NCBI GenBank assembly: GCA_007258455.2
Contig: VDFB02000001.1
Coordinates: 14,033,747 to 14,097,746 of the forward strand
Length of the DNA: 64,000 nt
Direction: 5' to 3'
Source: Sequoia sempervirens
Taxonomy: Eukaryota; Streptophyta; Pinopsida; Cupressales; Cupressaceae
The notes below the pieces were generated by a model, which saw only the letters and a program-made list of their open reading frames with translations, was not told where the DNA came from and searched no databases. Position numbers and translations under genes: made by a program. This document shows, piece after piece, positions 11,429 to 23,292 of this stretch (position 1 is its first letter; every line of letters starts with the position of its first letter).

Positions 11429-12225
11429 TGTAAAAGAAAACATTTTTTAGTAGGTTACTTATGTACATGTAATCAATTAAATATAAATAAGTTTAGATTA
11501 ATTAAATATAATTAGATTATTTTTAGAATTAAATATAATTATATTATGTTTAGAAAGATCTTGAGATCTGTGATATGCACAATCTTTTGTCATCGTATCT
11601 ATGTTCAGTTGTTAAAAATACTTACCACTTCAAATTAATATTTTTTCAATAAATTCAAGGTGATCAAAAGGAGAAAAAAAGGAGAGTTATGAATGTCATG
11701 TCCCTTTTTCAAAATTAATTTATTTGGGAAACTCATAGTCTATTTCTTATTTCTCATAGGCTAAGAAATAATTTTATAATAATATGTTTAAGTGGTCTAA
11801 TGAATTTATTTTATAATTTTGGGAAATGGATTACTCGAATATTATTATTTTGTTGATGTGGGTTTGATGAAATACTTTATTAGAACTATATTTGACACCA
11901 TTTGGAAATGATTTTAAGTGGGAAAAGATAGATTAAAATTAAAAGGGATGAATATAAAAAAATAGTTTGCAAGGAAAAAAAGATATTCTTTGGCTACTAT
12001 TATCAAACCCATTTCAAATCTTGAGCATTTTGTTCATCTCCACGCATGAGGACAAAAACCCTTTGGTACAAAAATTTGGAAGATATTGAAGTATGATAGT
12101 TTTAGTTTGTGGAAGATATTTATAGTGAGTTGAGTATCTAATTCCCATATATTTTATATGTCAACTTCAAGATTGTCAAGATATTATATGATAAGTAGGA
12201 GGTATTTTCCACAGTGTGTCAAATT

Positions 12226-12375
12226 GTGATAATGCTATCACGATTCAATCGTGTAGTTTATGAGTCAAACTCATTGACCCATGTTTCATGAGTAGTGGTT
12301 CACAAGAACCCATCTCTCATTGGTCAATGAGTTTAACTCGTAAATTACATTGTTGTATCCTGATAGCAATATCAT
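12226..12375. repeat. Paired-arm hairpin (54-bp inverted repeat), copy A
   Basis: The arms 12226-12279 and 12322-12375 are imperfect reverse complements around a 42-bp loop. The inner arm (AAACTCATTGACC) and outer arm pair best. The same structure occurs at 55920-56069 and 57757-57906. It could be the remnant of a foldback element or of a small-RNA precursor. Confidence 0.75.
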
Positions 12376-12379
12376 AGGA

Positions 12380-14232
12380 TATTATATGTTCATTATTATT
12401 TTAGTGAAAATTTATTAATGTTATTTTGGCCATACATTGAATGGTCAAACCATCTCTATATCTATCTATACAAGATCTCCTTGCTACAGTTGTGCTTCTA
12501 CTTTTCCATTACATTAGGGTTATTGGCATATTTTGAAGTTAGAAGGTTGTTTTTTGGTATTGCACAATTAAGCTTGAAATCACTTTGAAAAGTTATAAAA
12601 TCAGACTATGTTCGGGTGGTAAGTAAATGGGGTAAACATATTAAATTTTAATTTTCATTATTGATGATTCTTATACCCAATACAATAGTATTTTAATGAG
12701 ACATATTTTCATATTCTTCTCACTATTTTTTAGGATATTATGCTTCAAATCAAGCACATTTATATATCTTTCAATGCTTGAACCATCATCCAACAATTAT
12801 ATGAAGATTTTGAACCACCATTTAAATGGTATTCTTACTTAGAAAACTCTAATCATATGGATGATAGTGAGACTATTACCAATATTCCTCCATCTAGTGT
12901 GTTTATGTATAGACATGTTCATAGTCATGCATCTAGTGTGAACACAACATTAGTGAATGGGCTATGTAACTTTTGATGGCATGCATTGAGATTACACCAT
13001 CATCACATATTTCTTCTACAAATTTGGAGGACTTGCTTATTTTAGGGCTAATACTGATTCACTACAACAAGATCATCATTATTTTGTAGGCGTAGTGTAT
13101 TGGGATAAATACAAGTAGTAGATCTTATGTATCTATTTATGGGTACTATTTTTGTAGATTTGTAGGACATTATTAATGACTTACAATTCCTCTTTAATGG
13201 AAGTACTACAATTAATTTTTCATATTCTCTCTCATTTTATTTATCCACTTATTCTTGATTCCATAGTGGTGTACAAATTCAACCTCTACATTTCTTCAAA
13301 ATTTTGAGATTTAATAAAATTTTAAAATATTTTAGACTCTGTCTTTTTTACACCAATATATAATTCCAAACTCCACAATAATTTTATACCTTGTACAACA
13401 CACCCAAACTATGTCACCTCCCCCATAGCACCACTTGGTCTTTAACAACACCCCCTCGACCTTTGCAATGCTCCTAAAGGTTTTTTATTTTTCATAACTT
13501 GGGAATTTGAAGTTAGTTTTTCAACTTCTAATAGGTGTTGAAAATATCTTTCCAATCCCTTCATTGTTATATAATTAATTTTTCTTCTACTTGCTATATA
13601 TTTTTGAGATTTCTCTCCAAAATTATATTTTGCATCCTTTCAATATTTTTTTGATAAGGAATATCTTTTTCCCTCGATATCAAAAATTTGAATTTTTTTT
13701 TAATAATTTATTGTAAAATCACAAATAAAATTAGTGTACATGCAATTTTTTTCATTGGATAGGCTTTAAAAAAAATCACCATGTGTTAAAAGCAATAAAT
13801 TTAGGCTTATATAACACACACATTATACTTAAAACTTGTTTTTTTTGTGAAGGAATATTTCATAACATTCTCTACTTTTGGGGAGTTTAATTTTTAGTTT
13901 TATATCAATTTTTGAGATTGTGAGGCATATTTATCTATGTATTCGTAGGGCCACCTCATGATATAAACTAAATTCATCCTTTTAAGGACATTTGTAACAA
14001 ATCTATAAAAGAATATTTTTTTATAAACATGCTAAGATAAGTTACCAAATCTGATTTTTGTTTCTTAGTTTGGATTTTTACAACATAGTGTAGCTCTTTT
14101 ACTTGCCTATTTATAAAGTGTCATGGGAGTTGTGTAGGTTCCTTATTTTTTTATCATACCTCTTTGCCAATTCTATAATACAAAAACTAATTTCTGACAC
14201 ATAAAATATCTATAGTCATTTTGTGCTTTCAT
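12380..14232. other. No intact gene; duplicated non-coding DNA
   Basis: AT-rich sequence. The stretch around 12660-12980 has an open frame in copy B (56390-56671, 93 codons) that is broken here by one base (ATTATATGAA versus ATTATAATGAA), so it is not a conserved gene. Nothing else was recognised. Confidence 0.5.
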
Positions 14233-14496
14233 TCATGGCTTGGAAAATAGAAAATACAACATAAAAGAGGATAGTTGATCTACCTCACCTTGATACAATG
14301 AAGTAGTAAAAGTAGTTTTATGTTGATATTGGAAATTAATGAGTATTTGATTATGTGAGTAACAACCATCCATAAATGAGAGAATCTCATGACCTATAGC
14401 AAAATCAACAATGATATCAATATTGGATAAATGAAAGCCATCCTTAAATGATGACTTATTAAGGTTCCTAAAATCTATATAATCATTTTGGAACAC
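14233..14496 (-). pseudogene. Ty3/gypsy reverse transcriptase fragment, copy A
   Basis: The minus-strand frame has the start of a Ty3/gypsy RT core: DFRNLNKSS, then FHLSNIDIIVDFAIGHE, then LSFMDGCYSHNQILIN, then HKTTFTT. In the family this block (usually a D-FRDLNKA-x-PKDDFPLP then FLDGxSGYNQI pattern) precedes the catalytic YxDD. Here the YxDD box and the rest of pol are missing. The flanking sequence shows no convincing continuation. It is a short dead fragment that was duplicated together with the mTERF region (other copy at 59764-60066). Confidence 0.85.
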
Positions 14497-14859
14497 TTAG
14501 TTGAATCCAACTCTAATGCATTAACTTGGAAATTTATTTATCTTGCACTAAGGTCACATATAGAAGGTCAAATAAGAATGAAACAATATATATCAAAGAC
14601 ACAATTTATATAAGATAAAATTGGAACAATATAAAAGATGATTCATAAGAATGAAAGTTCATACATCAAAGACACATTTAACAAATTGATGTTTAATACA
14701 ACTATAACATGATGAAACATATACATATATAAATACAATTAGCTTGTCCACTTTTAGTTCAAGACCACAAAATTGATATAACATAATTTATATGATGAAT
14801 TTTTTTACAATGACAATCATGGTGGATTGAATTGATGTGAACCTGCAAAAATAATAAAT

Positions 14860-17141
14860 GTAAGTAAATTAACTATATATTTTATGAGTCATTTAACTCC
14901 AAGTCATGCAAGAAAATTGTAGAATTTAAATAAAGTTAGAAAAATATATCTTAGAAATTCCTTAAGGGGAGTTAAGTGGATGACTTAAGGGAATGTAAGA
15001 TGATGAAATTAGAGTATCTAAGAGGATGACTTAAGGGATCCTAATAGGATGGATTAAGGATGGATTAAGGGGAGATACAAGAGCCTTGACTCAAAGCATG
15101 TGTCATGTGAGAAAAATATGAAATGACTTAAGGTGACATAAGAGGATGGATTAATGGGAGATACACATGAGCCTTGAATCGAATTCATGTGGGAAATTTA
15201 GCTATAATTAGAAGATGAATTAAGAGGGGGGTGACTTAAGGGGTCCTAAGAATCAGATGGCTTAAGGGGAAATATAAGAGCCTTGACTCAAATTATGTGT
15301 CATGTAAGAAAATTAGTTCTATAATTAGGATATCTTTTAAAGGGTATGCAATCTAGGATGGGTTAAGGGGACCTAAGAGGATATGACTTAAGGGGACATG
15401 TAGTCACTTCTAAACTTTTTATAAAATGAAAATGAATTAATTAACTTTATATTTTGACTATGAATTAAATATATAGAACTATATGGTAACTTGTATTTAT
15501 TCAAATTCCATTGTAACATCTACATCCTCTCTTTTTTATAATGGATCCATGATGAAAATTGGATCTTAGAAATTCCTTACAAATTATTCAAGTGATGCCT
15601 ACTATAGGAAAAATTATCTACTATACTTTTTCATGATTTGTTGAATGCACAAGTAGTGGTCACCAATGCCATCTAGCTATGGGAGACCTAAAATAAAAAT
15701 GATTAACTATAATTTAGAAATGAATTAAGACTAATATAAGATGGATTAAGAAGATGAATGACTTAAGGGGATGCAAGAGGATGGATTTAGGTTATATGAT
15801 AGGATGAATTAAAGGGTCTTAAGAGGATTGCTTAAGGGAGAAACAAGATCCTTCACTCAAATTATGTGTCATCTGAGAAAATTAGTTTTATAAATAGGAG
15901 ATGGCTTAATAGGGTACATAATGTAAGATGACTTAATGGACCTAAGAGGATATGACTAAGGGGATATGCAATCAATTCTAAACTTTTTATAAAATGACAT
16001 TGAATTAATTAGCTTTATATTTTTACTATCAATTAAATGTATAGAACTATATAGTTACCTGTATTTATTCAAATTCCATTGTAACATTTGTATCCTCTCT
16101 TTTTTATAATGCATCTAGTTGTAGGAGACTTGAAACAAAAATGATTTAACTATAACTAAGAAATTACTTAAGAGTAACATAAGAAGATGGATTAAGGGGA
16201 GATACACATGAGGCTCTACTCTAAGTCATGTGAGAAATTTAGCTATAATTAGAAGATGAATTAAGAGGGGGGTAAGAGGATGGCTTAAGGGGAGTTAAGA
16301 GAATGACTTACGGGGACACAAGAGGATGGATTTAGGGTAGTTAAGAGGATGACTTAACGGGTCCTAAGAGGATGGATTAAGGGGATTTAAGAGAATGACT
16401 TAAGGGGACACAAGAGGATGGATTTAGGGTAGCTAAGAGGCTAGATTAAGGGATCCTAAGAGGATGGCTTAAGGGGAGTTAGGAGAATAAATTAATGGGA
16501 TTTAAGAGAATGAATTAAGGGGGTGCAAGAGGATAGATTTAGGGTGGCTAAGAGGATGAATTAAGGGGTCCTAAGAGGATGGATTAAGGGGAGTTAAGAG
16601 AATGAATTAAGGGGATGCAAGAGGATGGATTTAGGATAGCTAAGAGGATGACTTAAGGGGTCATAAGAAGATTTTCTAAGGGGAGATTCAAGAGCTCTGA
16701 CTCAAATTATGTGTTATGTGAGAAAATTAGTTTTGTAAATAGGAGATGGCTTAAAAGGGTACATAATCTAGGATGACTTAAGGGAACCTAAGAGGATATA
16801 ACTTAACGGGATATGCAATCAATTCTAATTTTTTTATAAAATTACAATGAATTAATTAGCTTTATATTTTGACTATTAATTCAATGTATAAAACCATATA
16901 GTTACTTGTATTTATTCAAATTCTATTGTAACATGTGCATCATCTCTTTTTGTAATCCATCTAGTTGTGGGAGACCTGAAACAAAAATGTTTAACTATAA
17001 TTATGAAATTACTTAAAAGTAACATAAGAAGACGGATTAATGGGAGATACACATGAGCCTTGACTCTAAGTTATGTGATAAATTTTTAACTATATATATA
17101 GACTATCAATTAAATATATACAACTATATAATTACCTATAT
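14860..17141. repeat. Purine-rich CTTAAG minisatellite field with higher-order repeats, copy A
   Basis: Sub-repeats of 22-24 bp (consensus close to TAAGAGGATGACTTAAGGGG) recur dozens of times. The densest block, 16273-16665, is built from units of about 90 bp, each made of four distinguishable sub-repeats ending in GGGGAGT, GGGGACAC, TTTAGGGTAGC and GGGGTCC. Around the purine-rich blocks, an AT-rich block (AATTAATTAGCTTTATATTT, then CTATATAGTTAC, then ATCCTCTCTTTTTT) recurs at about 15413, 15982, 16828 and 17077. No coding frame crosses the field. Copy B is at 60520-62757. Confidence 0.9.
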
Positions 17142-18228
17142 TTATTCCATTGTACCATCTTCATTCTCTCTTTTTTGTAGCACATCTATGATTGTTTCAT
17201 GCTCAACCATAGAAAGTTCCCTTAACACTTTATTAGTAGGTTTCCCTTGCTATCTAACTAGTTTTATATTGGTTGCCATAATGAAATGAGAGTAATGTAT
17301 AGTCCTCTTATGTATTTCATAATCTTCAAATGTAGGAAAACCATTCTTTCTTATTAGATATTCTCATAGCTAGGTGTCAATAACAACCACAAAATCAATT
17401 GGATACTCATAGTTATCACCATCCACTCTAGGATGTACCAAATTATGTCTTCTCTCAACACATTGAACCAACCAATACTATATTTCCTTTGCATTCCCCT
17501 TAGGTGCAACAACATACACATGTCCTACAAAAAAATATTTAATTCAATAAAGTTTGACATATAATTCGCATATTAAAATGCATACGTATAAAATTATAAG
17601 AATATTACAAATTAATGTAATAAAAAATTTTAAATGAAAATACCTTCTTGTACAAGTTTGAAACACAATCATAATCATCTTATGCAAACACTTGATTATC
17701 TTCTTCAATAGTTGTTCCATGTTGATCATGTGTTGATGTAGGTATTAAGGCTCTTTGTTTCCATTCTTCAACTCATTATGTATTTTCACACACTTCCCAA
17801 TCACTTGCAATACAAAATTGATAAGAACATGCAGGCTCCCTTGTCCATATTGTCCACATGTTTACATTTGAACTCTTAAACAAATTCCATCTTGTTGATC
17901 CACTAATTGTTTCACAATCATGTCGAGTAAGAATATTCTCTTTTTCAAATAATCAAAAGAATTGTCGAATTATTGATTTCTCACTTGATCTTGTAGATAA
18001 TTTTGTGTTACACCAATCTACAATTGCATGTGTATCTCTAAATTTTTTTGCATCCTTGAATTTTAGTTGCTCTCTAGCAAGAGCTCTTTTCACACATGTT
18101 CTAGCTCCATCATGTTCTCTTTTTACCATGTCTAGCTTCAAAACAACTGCACATGAGTTAGATATTATTTTCCTTGTGAGCTCCACATAACTAATAAAAA
18201 ATTGATGTAGGAGCATCAAAACCTTCAA
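17142..18228 (-). pseudogene. Two-exon gene relic of unknown family, copy A
   Basis: On the minus strand one frame runs from an ATG at 18228 through exon 1 (17644-18228), and a second block (17142-17524) follows a candidate intron (donor GTATTTTC, acceptor TTTTTTTGTAG). Exon 1 holds TRWNLFKSSNVNMWTIWTRE and a Cys-containing stretch. Exon 2 holds EYWLVQCVERRHNLVHPRVD, NGFPTFEDYEIHK, IHYSHFIMATNIKLV and ELSMVEHETIIDVLQKRE. Several stops fall where Trp or Gln codons would fit, and one base is missing near the donor compared with copy B (62757-63818). I do not recognise the family. It may be a transposon-encoded or lineage-specific protein. No catalytic motif is evident. Confidence 0.6.
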
Positions 18229-18384
18229 TTTTGGTGTTTGCTTTGGCTAGTAATTTTAGCTTATGGTTAAATAATTGGGGGTGTGTTGTTTTTAATAGCT
18301 ATCTTTGCCAAATTTCTTTTCACTCCTTAGTGTTTAAAAAAACTAGTTGGTTGATCATGTGGAAGGCATATGAGATGTGCAAAT

Positions 18385-19204
18385 AAAATGAAAACTTCAA
18401 GATGCTAAGGAGAAATCCATCCAGGTAAAAGGGAATAAGGAAGTTAAAAATTGTATTGGAAAAGTAAAGCATTTCCCCACATGGGAAAGGAGGGATTTAC
18501 ATATGCAAAATAATGTATTGTTGTTACCCATGTAGGAAATATAGCGAGGAAATTTGGTTATAGAGTTTAGTTAAAAAAGAACAAGAGGATTTGTATCAAC
18601 CAACAAGGGAGTTGGGTGCTTGGCGTGGAAAAATAAGACAACCAAAAAAAAAGTTGATAGCTGGCGTGGGAAGGAGGAAAGGCAATTAAGAATAGAAAGA
18701 AATGAAAAACAATAGTGTAAGAAGTGATATTAACTACAATGCCATGGAAAAGAGTGGGAGAAACTATAGGGGCATGGGAAAATTTCCTCTAAAATAATGA
18801 CTTTTAGCTAAACAAAGAACCTTTGCACTTGAGCATGAAAAGGTAGAATTTGGGCATGAGGAATGAGTATGAAGTGTTGTTGTAATTTGTTTATTAATGC
18901 TTGGTAATTTGTCTTTTCCGTTGCCAATTAAAATGCAACCTATTGTTTGTTTGTATTTTTGTCATTGCATCCAAATATGGCATGGATGCAATTATTTATT
19001 TGCTATTCATAAACTCCTTCAGTTTTTTTCAATTTGTGAGTATTTGAAACTCCAAATTCCATGGCATGGGCAAAGTATTGACTTGATGACTTAAGTTGTT
19101 GTGTAGAAGTGCTTATTTTTGAAACTCTTAGTTGATAACTCCTATTTTAATATTTTCTGAGGACTGTAATAGAAAAATTCCAAAATATTTTCAGATTGGA
19201 TTGA
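18385..19204. other. No gene; possibly decayed LTR
   Basis: There is no credible coding frame. It ends just before a weak primer-binding-like sequence (TTGATATTAGAGCAAC near 19220-19235) that precedes a gag relic, so part of it could be an old LTR. No matching second LTR was found. Confidence 0.4.
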
Positions 19205-20340
19205 TTTTGATGTCATCAAATTTTGATATTAGAGCAACAAATGATTGTGTGGGGTAAATTTAGGAAAGATTCCACTAAGAAGAATGTTAAGAGGATGTAC
19301 CAAAGGAGGTGCCAGAAGAGGCATGAATGAAGGTATACTTGAGATTTAGAATCTTATGACAAGAATGGATGCCATGGAGTAGGAACAAAGGAGATGATTA
19401 CCTGCAGGAGATATAAGTGAAAATGAAGAAGACGAGAAGCCAACTAGAGAAGAGGTGGTTCATGGAGAATAAGAAGAACCTGATGGGGTTGAAGTAAGAC
19501 TACTGAGAGAAGTCATGGGGGTTAGATCCAACCCCAAGATAGAAGTTCCTACCCACTTAAGAAGCCTCAATGGAGAGGAACTCATTCATTGCATCGATTA
19601 GCTTGACAAATATTTTGAATATGAAGAAGTGGAAGAGGAGAAATGAGTCAAGTTTGCATGTATAAGAATCAAAATTTGTGCTGCTATGTGGTGGGATTAT
19701 GTTCAATTAGAAAGAAGAAAGAAAAAAAAGGAGAAGATAACTTCTTGAGATAGAATGGTTGCAAAGTTGAAACCTAAGTTCCTACCTAGATATTACCAAA
19801 CTATTCTATTCAAAAGATTACAAAACCTCAAGCTGAAAGAGATGAGTGTGAAAGAATATACCAAGGAGTTCTACAATCTTGTGATTCGATGAGGAAATAG
19901 TGAAGAAGATATGGAGAAGGTAGATAGGTACCTCAATGGATTGAGATATAGTTTGGAAGATGAATTGAGTCTTTTTTCACCTAGGACTCTTGAGGAAGCA
20001 TATCAATTTTCCATTAAAGTAGAGAAGCTTATGAGGAGAAAAATCAGCAAGAGGTAAAGGAAGAGGAGCAAGAGAAAGAGGGAAACACTCCAATAGATGA
20101 CATCAACACCATCAAGGTGAAGAAGTATGAACTTCTAGTGGACAAGCTAATTCAGAGAGAAGAGGTTTCCAAAACAGAGGAGGGAGACCATTTGGTAGAG
20201 AAGGTTACCAAGGAAAAGGTGAGGCTTTCTAGATAAGTTCTTTAAGCGTAACAATTTTGGTCACAAAAGTTGGGAGTGTTTTGAGTTTACACAAGAAGGC
20301 CACACAAGGCCTAAGAGGAGTAATCAGATTGTATAAGCAA
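19205..20340 (+). pseudogene. Ty3/gypsy gag relic
   Basis: Plus-strand frames, joined across shifts, give a retrotransposon gag (capsid) domain: WWDYVQ near 19690, DRMVAKLKPKFLPRYYQ near 19750-19800, LFKRLQNLKLKEMSVKEYTK near 19810-19865, then EEDMEKVDRYLNGLR near 19905-19945. A damaged zinc-knuckle-like end (NNFGHKSWECFEF) lies near 20245-20290. Gag forms the particle that packages element RNA. Many stops and shifts show long decay. No pol follows. At about 20379 an LTR-like start (TGTAGACACTTAAAAATG) takes over, so the pol part was lost or replaced. Confidence 0.75.
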
Positions 20341-20378
20341 ACCTAGAGAGTGTGGGGTCACCTTCTCATAACTTAGTG

Positions 20379-20940
20379 TAGACACTTAAAAATGTCCTAA
20401 ATGATATTACACACTCGAATCTGATATACAAACATTGCTTCATCCTAAAATCCATTGTCTTTCGCTTATTTGATTAAATTAACCTAGTTAATTAATCAAA
20501 GGCCTCATGTTCATCTATTAATCTAATTAACCTAATTAGGTTAACTCACTCTTCATCATATTCATCTTTCATCCTATCTAATCAAATAAATTAAATTATT
20601 TTTAGCCTTTTTATGTCTTCTTGTTTGATTAAATAAATCCTAGTTATCCTAGTTATTTAATCAAATATCCTAATCCCATCCTTTTCATTAAATAAAATTA
20701 TTTAATGCTAAATCCCAAATTCCTCCAAAAGGGAATATTCCTATGGAATATCCCTCCCCTTTGCACATTAAATCTTTATTTTAATTTGCTAAATGCTAAT
20801 TTTCCTCATCTACTTGCATGAGAATATTCTTCTTTGTAACAAACTTTCAACAAACTTCTTGAGCAAACTTTGAAAGTGTGTTCTTTGCATGAGTGTGATC
20901 CCTTGAATAAAGATCAGCTTGCATTCTCAACCCTTGATGG
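20379..20940 (+). mobile_element. LTR fragment interrupted by a solo LTR
   Basis: It begins with TGTAGACACTTAAAAATG, a TG-start typical of plant Ty3/gypsy LTRs. It is split by the solo LTR at 20941-24970, and the sequence resumes at 24976 with a TATA-like CTATAAATAG near 25064. Its 3' limit is not clear. It may be the 5' LTR of the element whose gag begins at 28545, which is inference only. Confidence 0.45.
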
Positions 20941-22145
20941 TGTAACGCCCTGCCACGCAACCCTAGGGGAAATTGCAATTAACAACACAAACACAATAAT
21001 TTTTTTTTTTAATTAAGAGCAAAAGCAAGAAAGTTCACTACACATTGCCAACAACCCCTAAGGTTACGAGACTGAGTTTACTTAAACCCAAACAAGAAAC
21101 ATGAATTAAAACATAACATTTAAAATACTTATCAATTTAAATGCTCATACATTTAATTATATAACCTATTAATTACACATTCATTCCATACGAGATTAAA
21201 TTACGTCAAGGCATAAGAAATACCACATGTTCCCAATAATATGAATTACAATATGATTACAACACTCATTCCCCGAATGAGGTAATTCCAATACACAAGG
21301 TTACAAATTACATCTTCCACCTCGATACAAAGAGGGGTAAAAATTACAATAATAACTAAAAGAATTAAAGCATGGAAGAACACGATCCCACGAGCTCTCC
21401 AACTGGAAATCTCATCCACACGAACAAGAAGATGACCCAACGAATTAAGGTGCACATTCCACCCAACCATGTGATACCCGAAGGCTCAACCCCCATGCTA
21501 GGAGATAGTAACAAGGATTCCTAGGAAAGAGCATCCACCACTAGACATAGGATAACTAACACTGACACAACCAATCACATGAACCATACAACCATAAGAA
21601 TAACACAGGTACAACTCTAACATCACTAACATAAGTCACATCGCTTCCAGAAGTAAAACAGATCGAGTATGATAAGAAGACCATACACATAAAACCAAAT
21701 ACCAATTGTTGTCGTAGAAAGAGTGTCATCACATAGCTCGTCATAGGATATCCTTTGGGAATCTTCCTAGGCTCCGGCCCCCACTATGGGTTATCCTGGT
21801 GGCCTCTACCGAATCCCGACACCCATGCTCACTCATGCAGAATCAAATACCTCTCGTAAGGACAAGATAGATGACCTTGCCATTCTAGGCCTTCCCGTCT
21901 CATCCCAAGTCTATACAAGCCCTTGTGTCCATGAGCGAGGCTCAATTATCTTAATTACTGTGAAATACTACCTAACATCTAAGTACATTGATTTAGTTTT
22001 CACTTGATTAAACCGCCTCTGAAGGTTTCCCAGATTACCTCTTTGGGCTCTGGCCCCTAACAGAAGCCACTCTTCTACTTGACAACATACCAAACAAAAC
22101 CAATCACCAAGAGAATCCCAAGTGCATACCAATACGATAAAACCA

Positions 22146-22335
22146 CTCCAACTCTAGGAGGAACACAAATAAAACTCGCTCCAAACATTGGAGACAACAA
22201 AAGTCAAAACTCTCTCCAAGCATTGGAGGCAACAAAGGTCAAAACCCTCTCCAAACACTGGAGGCAACAAAACACATAATCCACTCCTTCCAAAGGAGCA
22301 CAAACCACATAAACCACTTTTAATCCAAGGAGACA
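22146..22335. repeat. 35-bp tandem repeat of small stem-loops
   Basis: Five units, spaced 33-35 bp, each have CTCC followed 3-7 bases later by GGAG (CTCC at 22146, 22179, 22214, 22249 and 22284), then a weaker sixth ending near 22333. The arms pair in every unit although the loop varies (AACTCTA, AAACATT, AAGCATT, AAACACT, TTCCAAA). Confidence 0.8.
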
Positions 22336-22799
22336 CAAACCATCCCCGTTCGTGAAAACTAGGTAAAACAATAGAATACGGCTATACACATTACCCAAAA
22401 CAAACCCAAGGTTGACTAACACTTTACAACACCCACAAAATTAAAAGAAACCCAATCTGGAAGACTTTAGAGCATTTACTCTATTTGCACATCAACACGA
22501 ATGAGGGAGAATGCATAAAGAAAGACAATTTGATGATTAATCACCTATTTTAGGATTTCCTAAATCCAAGCCAAATAAGGAGATATTGCTTATAATCAAG
22601 TACATTTAATTACAACTAATCGCAACTACTCCAAGGTAATAGAAATTACATTTACAAAATCAAGAATTTAGACTAATACTATAACTCTCCATTTCTCCAA
22701 TTACAGTAAATAATTAATCAACTTGCTATTTAGAGTTATTTGACATAAAATAATCAATCTTAATTTTAACTATACTAAAATAATCAGCATAAATTTAAC

Positions 22800-23100
22800 T
22801 ATAATCGAATACCCATTTATATATTAAATATATATATAAAAGCATATATTTAATGTGCATACAACTTTTAATATATATATTTAAATATTTCACTATCATT
22901 TAAATATAACCAATTTAACTCAACAAAATAATTTATTTAAAAATATATAAAATATATATAAATAAATTATTATAAAGAAAATTATTTAAATATTAAAATA
23001 ATATATATATACATATAATATATATATATTATATATATATAATATAATATTATTATATATAATATATATTATAATATATATAATATTAAATTAATAATAA
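22800..23100. repeat. AT-rich low-complexity stretch in solo LTR
   Basis: Nearly pure A/T with runs of TATATA and ATAATATATA, especially 22995-23095. Confidence 0.9.
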
Positions 23101-23160
23101 ATAATAATAACAAAAAACAAATTTCAAATTTTTATTTAAAAAAAAGAAATAAAGCACTTT

Positions 23161-23292
23161 TGTTGGGGCGCGGCCCCTCCCATATGGGAGAGGTTGGTTG
23201 CCCATGTAGCCTCCTCGATATGGGGGGTGTTGTGGGAGCAACGCCTCCTAATGGGCGCCGTGGGGGTGGGAAAAACAGGGCTACGACCCTCC
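23161..23292. other. GC-rich block with palindromes in solo LTR
   Basis: A sharp GC-rich island in AT-rich DNA. It contains GGGGC-GCG-GCCCC (23165-23177) directly followed by the perfect 14-bp palindrome CTCCCATATGGGAG (23177-23190), then GGGCGCCG near 23255. Confidence 0.7.

Larger units (their letters stand above)
9592..18384. other. Segmental duplication copy A
   Basis: This stretch is colinear and in the same orientation as 53320-64000. Shared landmarks in order are the 72-bp CATCATAAAAA repeats, the mTERF gene and its 3' and 5' flanks, the paired-arm hairpin, the minus-strand RT relic, the CTTAAG minisatellite field and the two-exon relic. Similarity is high throughout, about 97% in the mTERF gene by hand count. 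The left limit is near 9592, where similarity stops. The right limit is unknown because copy B is cut by the window end, which corresponds to about 18384 here. Confidence 0.9.

Noticed and set aside
11051..11515. 154-codon plus-strand ORF
   Set aside because: Antisense shadow of the mTERF 5' end and promoter; the same shadow appears shorter in copy B.
16273..16665. Repeated TTTAGGG words, the plant telomere unit
   Set aside because: They occur once per 90-bp unit inside GGATTTAGGGTAGC and never in tandem, so this is not an interstitial telomere array.
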